Part shown: one piece after another, positions 59,291 to 64,000 of the stretch
Layout: every line of letters begins with the position of its first letter
Position numbering within the stretch: the stretch's first letter is position 1
Source: Pusillimonas noertemannii
Lineage (GTDB): Bacteria > Pseudomonadota > Gammaproteobacteria > Burkholderiales > Burkholderiaceae_B
Reading direction: 5' to 3'
Assembly (NCBI RefSeq): GCF_003096595.1
Contig: NZ_QEKO01000003.1
Coordinates: 248,001-312,000 of the forward strand
DNA: 64,000 nucleotides
Translations under genes and position numbers: made by a program
Notes under the pieces: generated by a model
What the model saw: the letters and a program-made list of their open reading frames with translations, nothing else
Databases searched by the model: none
Told to the model about the DNA's origin: nothing

Positions 59291-59662
59291 TTACGCTCGC
59301 GGCCCGGTCGTGGGCGAGCTGCTTGCCTGGGTCTCTTGTGCGGGCGCTACCTGTTCAAGCCGAAACCGACTCGAGTCCTCGTGGCAGTCGATCGCAAAGC
59401 TCAAGTTCGAAATGATGGTATTCCACGTTAAAGTGCCAAGGAACGGGTGCCATTCATTTGGAGCAACGAAGCGCAGTTTGCTGCCAACCCGCCAGACCGC
59501 CGCTACCGGGGCAACCAAGCCAGCCTTGACGGTGGATTTCCGTAAATCATCCAAAGCCTTCTTGCGCTGCCACGCAGGTCGTTCTTCGAAACTGCAGTCG
59601 AGGGGCACGACAATGATTTCCTGGCATTGGTGATTGAATATCGCCAATCTGGTTTTATACAT
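59291..59662 (-). CDS. Conserved hypothetical protein
   Basis: A 123-residue soluble protein starting MYKTRLAIFNHQCQEIIVVPLD. It has no recognised domain. An AAGGAGG five bases before the ATG gives a strong start and separates it from the shadow frames. The C-terminal 20 residues are Pro/Ser/Thr-rich. WRVGSKLRFVAPNEWHPFL near the middle looks like a folded core; I have a weak recollection of similar proteins in other Burkholderiales. Function unknown. Confidence 0.65.
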   Translation of the reverse strand: MYKTRLAIFNHQCQEIIVVPLDCSFEERPAWQRKKALDDLRKSTVKAGLVAPVAAVWRVGSKLRFVAPNEWHPFLGTLTWNTIISNLSFAIDCHEDSSRFRLEQVAPAQETQASSSPTTGPRA

Positions 59663-59924
59663 ACCGGCCTCCTTCTGCGAGGCGCCATAGCGGGTTATTT
59701 AAAGCTACTCCGGTATTTCTGCATAATCAATCAACGCTATCCCCTAGGCCATGTGCCCAATATGCCCTTGCGCTCGGCATCAAGTGATGGCTGGGCTGAT
59801 ACCTGCATGGCGTCATGTCGCATAGGCGGAAAGACTTTATTTGGTAACAGTGCTGGCTTTATTATGTTTTAGCACCCATAGTGGCCATGGGGATATTTTT
59901 CCCTTCTAAAATCTAGGACTTACA

Positions 59925-60134
59925 TTGAAAACAGAAATCGGTATCGTGAAGTGGTTCAATAATGAAAAGGGCTTCGGCTTTATCATGCCCGAGTCGGGTG
60001 GCAAGGACCTCTTCGCTCACTACAGCGAAATTCAAGGCTCCGGCCATAAAAGCCTCGAAGAAAATCAGCGAGTTTCGTTTGTAGCAACGCAAGGCCAAAA
60101 AGGCCCTCAAGCGTCAAATATTCAAATTATTTAG
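59925..60134 (+). CDS. cspA: Cold-shock protein (CspA family)
   Basis: A 69-residue cold-shock domain. [31 protein letters not shown] contains both RNP motifs (KGFGFI and DLFAHY). It binds single-stranded RNA/DNA and acts as an RNA chaperone. The start is a TTG at 59925 with AGGA upstream, an uncommon start codon; the residues MKTEIG fit family N-termini. A 262-bp upstream region carries the promoter and probably a long leader. Confidence 0.93.
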   Translation: MKTEIGIVKWFNNEKGFGFIMPESGGKDLFAHYSEIQGSGHKSLEENQRVSFVATQGQKGPQASNIQII

Positions 60135-60178
60135 TTGCTCCGCCCGCCTGAGCCGGCGGGCCGATAGCGGCAACGTAA

Positions 60179-60219
60179 GGCCGAACCCTTTGAAGCATTG
60201 GGTTCGGCCTTTTGCTTTT
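60179..60219 (+). terminator. Rho-independent terminator after cspA
   Basis: The 10-bp stem GGCCGAACCC / GGGTTCGGCC with an 11-base loop is followed by TTTTGCTTTT. It ends the cspA transcript. Confidence 0.95.
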
Positions 60220-60302
60220 GCGCAGCTTTGCCAGCGCGCTCTTGCCAGAATTGCGATGCATGTGCTTAGATAGCGCGGAACAACGGCAACCAGGATAGTG
60301 AC

Positions 60303-60653
60303 ATGCCATTTGAGGGAAGCTGCCACTGCGGCGCAGTGAAGTTCGAAGTCGATGCCGAGCCTCCGACGCAGGCGATCAGTTGCAATTGCTCGCATTGCAG
60401 GCGCAAGGGGTTCTTGCTGTCGTTCTTTCCCGAACAGCAGTTCAGGCTGCTGCAGGGGCAGGAATCACTGCAGTCATACAAGTTCAACACCCACAAGATT
60501 GAACACCGCTTCTGCAAAAACTGCGGCACGCAGGCTTTCGCCGAGGGCACGAACCCCGACGGTTCCGCGGTGCGCGCCGTGAATCTGCGTTGCGTACCCT
60601 CCATCGATCCGGACTCATTGACGCTTCAGCATTTCAACGGCGCGGCGGCATAA
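60303..60653 (+). CDS. GFA-family zinc protein (glutathione-dependent formaldehyde-activating-like)
   Basis: A 116-residue protein of the GFA family. The zinc cysteines are visible as CHCGAVKFE near the start, CNCSHCRRKG in the middle and FCKNCGTQAFAEG later. Members such as Gfa were proposed to join formaldehyde and glutathione, but most family members have no proven reaction. It lies alone between cspA and the Pmp3-like gene. Confidence 0.88.
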   Translation: MPFEGSCHCGAVKFEVDAEPPTQAISCNCSHCRRKGFLLSFFPEQQFRLLQGQESLQSYKFNTHKIEHRFCKNCGTQAFAEGTNPDGSAVRAVNLRCVPSIDPDSLTLQHFNGAAA

Positions 60654-60847
60654 CAAGGACAATCCATGCCGGGCCGGGTCTCCTGACGCCTCGTGGGCGG
60701 CAGGGCTCCCGGTGTGGGCGGATGCGCTGCGCCGGCGGTGCTTCTTTTTTCGGCCGGCGCCGGGGTGCGAAAAGTGAATCCGGGGCTCGGTGCTGCCGGT
60801 GCGCATAAGGTAAACTTTCCTCGATTCAATTACTGGATGCCCGCCCC

Positions 60848-61042
60848 ATGCGCCTTCTCATAGCCCTGATCCTGCCCTGGCTTACCTTTTTCACGATCGG
60901 ACGGCCTTTTGCCGGCATCATCTGCCTGATCCTTCAGATCACCATCATCGGCTGGGTGCCCGCCGCCATCTGGGCGGTGTATGCGCTGAGCCAGTACAAG
61001 ACGGACCAGAAGATCGCCAAGGCGCTCGGTTCGCGCGGTTGA
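60848..61042 (+). CDS. Pmp3/YqaE-like small membrane protein
   Basis: A 64-residue proteolipid with two hydrophobic helices (residues 4-18 and 22-47). LILPWLTFFTIGRPFAG followed by ILQITIIGWVPAAIWAVYAL matches the UPF0057/Pmp3 family, linked to stress and membrane potential in yeast and plants. The gene is single, and the stretch before it (60654-60847) holds no other gene. Confidence 0.85.
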   Translation: MRLLIALILPWLTFFTIGRPFAGIICLILQITIIGWVPAAIWAVYALSQYKTDQKIAKALGSRG

Positions 61043-61095
61043 CGAACCGGGCGGCCCGAAGGCCCGCGACATCAGAAAGATAACGGAGGGACAGC

Positions 61096-61899
61096 ATGAA
61101 CGACACCGTGGAGATTGCCGGCGCGCAAGTCGCCTATCGCGTCGATGGCAGCGGGCCGGCGCTGGTCCTGGTGTCGGGTACGGGCGGGAACCTGCATAGC
61201 AACTGGGACCACCTGATAGAACCCCTGGCCGCGCATCGCAAAGTGATACGAGCCGACTATTCGGGCTCGGGCCAGACGCGCGATGACGGCGGGCCACTGA
61301 CTGTCGAAATGCTGGCGGAGCAGATCCTGGCTGCCGTCAGGGCCTGTAATGTGTCTTCGTTCGATCTGCTGGGATATTCGCTGGGGGCGGCGGTGGCGGC
61401 GCATATTGCCGCTGAATATCCCCAGCTTGTCCGCTCGCTCGTGCTGGTGGCGCCGTTCGCCAGGGGCGGCGAACCTCGCATCAAGCTCCAGTTCGAACTA
61501 TGGCAGCAACTCATCCGGCTCGACCCGGCGGCGTTTGCCCGCCTGGTTCTGCTCAATGGCTTCAGTCCGGCCTTCCTGCGTGGATTCGACGACGCGCAGA
61601 TTGACGAATGGGTGCAGCTCATCCAGCAGTCAAACCGCTGGGACGGCATGTTGCGCCAGATAGAGCTGGATGCGCGGCTCGACATCAGCGGGCAGCCGGA
61701 AAAGATCAACAGGCCGTCTTTGGTCATCGGCTGCGCCCAGGACTATATCCTGGGTCCGGAGCCGGCGCGCGCCATGGCCGCCGCCATCCGCGGTGCCCGC
61801 TATGCCGAGCTCGACGCAGGGCATATGGTGCCTTTCGAGCGTCCCCAGGAGCTACTTCATCTGGTGGGCGAGTTTCTTGCCGTGCCGGCGCGTCAATAG
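61096..61899 (+). CDS. Alpha/beta fold hydrolase
   Basis: A 267-residue cytoplasmic hydrolase. The nucleophile elbow is GYSLGA near residue 95, the oxyanion region is VSGTGGNLHSNW, and the catalytic His is in DAGHMVPFERP. The family pattern (RADYSGSGQT) fits esterases and C-C bond hydrolases in general, so no substrate can be named. It precedes the lipoprotein phospholipase gene by 11 bp and is probably co-transcribed with it. Confidence 0.85.
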   Translation: MNDTVEIAGAQVAYRVDGSGPALVLVSGTGGNLHSNWDHLIEPLAAHRKVIRADYSGSGQTRDDGGPLTVEMLAEQILAAVRACNVSSFDLLGYSLGAAVAAHIAAEYPQLVRSLVLVAPFARGGEPRIKLQFELWQQLIRLDPAAFARLVLLNGFSPAFLRGFDDAQIDEWVQLIQQSNRWDGMLRQIELDARLDISGQPEKINRPSLVIGCAQDYILGPEPARAMAAAIRGARYAELDAGHMVPFERPQELLHLVGEFLAVPARQ

Positions 61900-61910
61900 C
61901 GGAGCAAGCC

Positions 61911-63449
61911 ATGGGGCGGCTAATCAAGGGTTTTGTCCTGGCGCTCTTGCTGGGCGTGCTTGCCGCTTGCGCGCAGCTGCCCTCGCTGGAGGGCCGCAGC
62001 GTTTCCAGCGCCTATACCGATACCGCCGACTCCAGGCTGGGCCGCGCCATACAGCCCCTGGCCGCCAAGCATCCCGGCCAGTCCGGCATCTCGCCTCTGA
62101 CGCGCGGCGGCGATGCGTTTGCCGCCAGGGCCCTGATGGCGCAGGCTGCGGAAAGATCCATAGATATCCAGAATTACATATGGCATGAGGATATGGCCGG
62201 CACGCTGCTGTTCGACGCGCTGGTGGACGCGGCGGATCGCGGTGTGAGGGTGCGCCTGCTGCTGGACGACAACAACACGGCAGGCATGGACGAGGTATTG
62301 GCCGCTCTCGACAGCCACGCCAACATCGAGGTACGGCTCTTCAATCCCTTTGTGTACCGAGGCTGGCGCTGGCTGGGCTATCTTTCCGATTTCGACCGCC
62401 TGAACCGGCGCATGCACAACAAGTCCTTCACGGTCGACAGCCAGGCCACCGTCATCGGGGGGCGCAATGTCGGAGACGAATACTTCGGCGCGTCGGAAGA
62501 TTTCCTGTTCGTCGACCTGGACGTGCTGGCCGTGGGGCCGGTCGTCGACGACGTCTCGCGCGATTTCGACCGTTACTGGAAAAGCGCCTCGGCCTATCCG
62601 GCCGGCCTCATCCTGGCTCCCGCGGAAAAAGACGGCATCGAGCGGCTGAAAGCCCGGGCAGCCGCGATAGAACGCGATCCCAAGGCCGAAGACTACGTGA
62701 AGGCGATGAACGAGCTTCCGTTGGTGCGGAAGCTTCTGGATGGCAGCATCGAGCTGGAATGGGCCGTGACGCACATGGTCAGCGACGATCCGTCGAAGGG
62801 GCTGGGGCAGGCTCAAGAGCACGAGATGCTTCCGCAAAGGCTGGGGCGGATCTTTGGCGTTCCGCAACACGATTTGTTCATGGTGTCGTCTTATTTCGTG
62901 CCCACCCGCGATGGCGTGGATTATCTCTCGGCCCTGGCACGCAACGGAGTAGAGGTAACGATACTGACCAATTCGCTGGAGGCGACCGACGTCGCCGCCG
63001 TGCATGCCGGTTACGCCAAGCGGCGCAAGCCCCTGCTCGAGGCGGGAGTCGTGCTGTACGAATTCAAGAAAACCTCGTCCTCTGCGCCTTTGCGCGACCG
63101 GGGGCTGACGGGAAGCTCGGCGTCCAGCCTGCACGCCAAGACGCTTTCGGTCGATGGCCAGCGCATCTTCATCGGCTCGTTCAATTTCGATCCGCGCTCC
63201 GCTCGGCTCAATACAGAGATCGGCTTTGTCATCGACAGCCCCAAGCTGTCCCGGCAGCTTCCCGAGGCCATCGAGAGGCGCGCCCCCGACATCGCCTATC
63301 AGGTGCGCCTGGATGATTCCGGCGAACTCATCTGGATCGAGCAACGTGACGGCCGGACCATCGTGCACGTCACGGAGCCGGGCGCGGGTCTTTGGCGCCG
63401 CGTGAGCGTCTGGATTCTTTCCCATCTTCCCATCGAGTGGCTCCTGTAG
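61911..63449 (+). CDS. Phospholipase D/cardiolipin synthase-like lipoprotein (ClsC-type)
   Basis: A 512-residue protein with a lipoprotein signal (LGVLAAC, lipidated Cys20) and two HKD motifs: HNKSFTVDS in the first half and HAKTLSVDG in the second, each followed by a Gly-Ser/Gly-Arg stretch (IGGRN; IGSFN). This is the layout of YmdC/ClsC cardiolipin synthases and PLD-like enzymes. A GGAG before ATG 61911 supports the start; the open frame upstream lies in the hydrolase gene. It acts at the membrane on phospholipids. Confidence 0.87.
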   Translation: MGRLIKGFVLALLLGVLAACAQLPSLEGRSVSSAYTDTADSRLGRAIQPLAAKHPGQSGISPLTRGGDAFAARALMAQAAERSIDIQNYIWHEDMAGTLLFDALVDAADRGVRVRLLLDDNNTAGMDEVLAALDSHANIEVRLFNPFVYRGWRWLGYLSDFDRLNRRMHNKSFTVDSQATVIGGRNVGDEYFGASEDFLFVDLDVLAVGPVVDDVSRDFDRYWKSASAYPAGLILAPAEKDGIERLKARAAAIERDPKAEDYVKAMNELPLVRKLLDGSIELEWAVTHMVSDDPSKGLGQAQEHEMLPQRLGRIFGVPQHDLFMVSSYFVPTRDGVDYLSALARNGVEVTILTNSLEATDVAAVHAGYAKRRKPLLEAGVVLYEFKKTSSSAPLRDRGLTGSSASSLHAKTLSVDGQRIFIGSFNFDPRSARLNTEIGFVIDSPKLSRQLPEAIERRAPDIAYQVRLDDSGELIWIEQRDGRTIVHVTEPGAGLWRRVSVWILSHLPIEWLL

Positions 63450-63586
63450 CGGCTTCGTGACAAGCCGGGCGGCAATAGGATCGGCGAGTTTGGGCTTGCG
63501 GTCTTGAGCCGCTGAAGGCGCGCTGGGCCCGAGGCATGCCGATTGCTGCCCCGACGCGGTGTCCAACACTTCGTCCGGAGTCTCTT

Positions 63587-64000
63587 ATGCCTGAAAGAGA
63601 AGGATCGTGGTTTGCCGACGTGGCCGCAGCCCGGAAAGCGGTAGACATGGTTCTGCCCATGATGGAAGCGGCAATGAAGGATTCGACGGTGGGCGAGAGC
63701 GGCTTCCTGCACATCGTCATCATGGATCCCGCCCTTGCCTGGGGGGCTGCGCCATTCGAGCAGTCCATATTGCTCGAGCATTCGGTCGGTGATAGAGAGC
63801 GCTGGGATGCCGACTATGCGCGCTTTGCCCGCGACAAGGCACAAGTCTGCTGGCGGACCGGCCGGGACGGCCATTCCGTCAGGGCCGTGTCCCCCCATCT
63901 GCTGAAAGGGCGGGATTGCGGCGTGTGGGGCGGTGTATGCGTGGACGGCATCGTCGTGGGAGTAAGCGGCGCCAACTCCTGGTATGACGAGGCATTTGCG
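63587..64000 (+). CDS. Unknown protein, N-terminal part (runs off the right edge)
   Basis: Only the first 138 codons are visible, starting MPEREGSWFADVAAARKAVD. A GGAG precedes the ATG. The segment KGRDCGVWGGVCVDGIVVGVSGANSWYDEAFA vaguely recalls GlcG/HbpS (DUF336)-type proteins, which also have AARKA and VDGxxxGxxGVSG patterns, but the match is too weak to name. No signal peptide is seen. Confidence 0.55.
   Translation, partial: MPEREGSWFADVAAARKAVDMVLPMMEAAMKDSTVGESGFLHIVIMDPALAWGAAPFEQSILLEHSVGDRERWDADYARFARDKAQVCWRTGRDGHSVRAVSPHLLKGRDCGVWGGVCVDGIVVGVSGANSWYDEAFA

Noticed and set aside
59136-59633. 165-codon plus-strand frame crossing att copy 3
   Set aside because: It runs through the att repeat and the terminator and opposes a gene with a strong ribosome-binding site.
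61920-63569. 549-codon minus-strand frame at the right end
   Set aside because: Antisense to the lipoprotein with two HKD motifs; no signal or family features.
1-64000. CRISPR array or toxin-antitoxin pair
   Set aside because: I found no regularly spaced short repeats with unique spacers and no pair of small overlapping genes with recognisable toxin or antitoxin features.

Overview
The window is GC-rich, densely packed DNA that reads like a chromosomal segment of a betaproteobacterium, most likely Alcaligenaceae (Bordetella/Achromobacter/Pusillimonas type). This assignment is inferred from gene content: an SphB1-like subtilisin autotransporter, a LivKHMGF transporter joined to a meta-cleavage pathway, an FCD-type GntR regulator, and a bioAFD cluster. 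No 16S rRNA or other taxonomic marker is present.

Region 1 (1-18.1 kb, minus strand) is a Wzx/Wzy-dependent exopolysaccharide or capsule operon. It starts with an RfaH/NusG-like antiterminator, then wza-wzb-wzc, a flippase, a pyruvyl transferase, three glycosyltransferases, an asparagine-synthase-like amidotransferase, a CapK-like adenylating enzyme and a polymerase candidate. It ends with a block resembling the N,N'-diacetylbacillosamine pathway: PglA-, PglC-, PglD-, PglE- and (cut by the window edge) PglF-like genes. An ops-like GCGGTAGC element lies between the RfaH-like gene and wza.

Region 2 (18.6-33.5 kb) holds two small genes separated by a 156-bp imperfect palindrome, an amidase, a GntR regulator, and an aromatic meta-cleavage operon. 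The operon has an extradiol dioxygenase, a class II aldolase-type decarboxylase, 2-hydroxymuconate-semialdehyde dehydrogenase, hydratase, 4-oxalocrotonate decarboxylase, acylating acetaldehyde dehydrogenase and 4-hydroxy-2-oxovalerate aldolase, followed by a branched-chain-type ABC importer. The dioxygenase/decarboxylase pair resembles the 2,3-dihydroxybenzoate/p-cumate branch (DhbA-DhbB, CmtC-CmtD), so a carboxylated catechol is the likely substrate.

Region 3 (33.6-45.8 kb) holds a subtilisin-type autotransporter, a VanA-like Rieske oxygenase divergent from a LysR regulator, and a biotin cluster (alpha/beta hydrolase-bioA-bioF-bioD) followed by a malonyl-CoA synthetase, then a convergent cardiolipin synthase.

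Region 4 (46.0-59.2 kb) is the most unusual part. An intact tRNA-His is followed by three direct copies of its 48-bp 3' part, at 46062, 56861 and 59177. They bracket two tandem genomic islands, and an integrase remnant sits just inside each of the first two copies. Island 1 (about 10.8 kb) carries a compact, apparently periplasmic system: a Tat-exported molybdenum hydroxylase large subunit, its 2Fe-2S partner, a membrane-anchored triheme cytochrome c, two Tat-exported GH1 glycosidase-like proteins with altered active-site motifs, a MetA-type outer-membrane protein and an AraC regulator. The inferred role is deglycosylation and oxidation of a (probably aromatic) glycoside in the periplasm. Island 2 (about 2.3 kb) is decayed and holds a frameshifted integrase, a small basic protein, a methyltransferase and a transporter-gene tail.

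Region 5 (59.2-64 kb) is ordinary chromosome: the probable displaced tRNA terminator, a conserved hypothetical gene, a cold-shock protein, a GFA-family protein, a Pmp3-like peptide, an alpha/beta hydrolase, a lipoprotein phospholipase D/cardiolipin synthase and a partial gene at the right edge.
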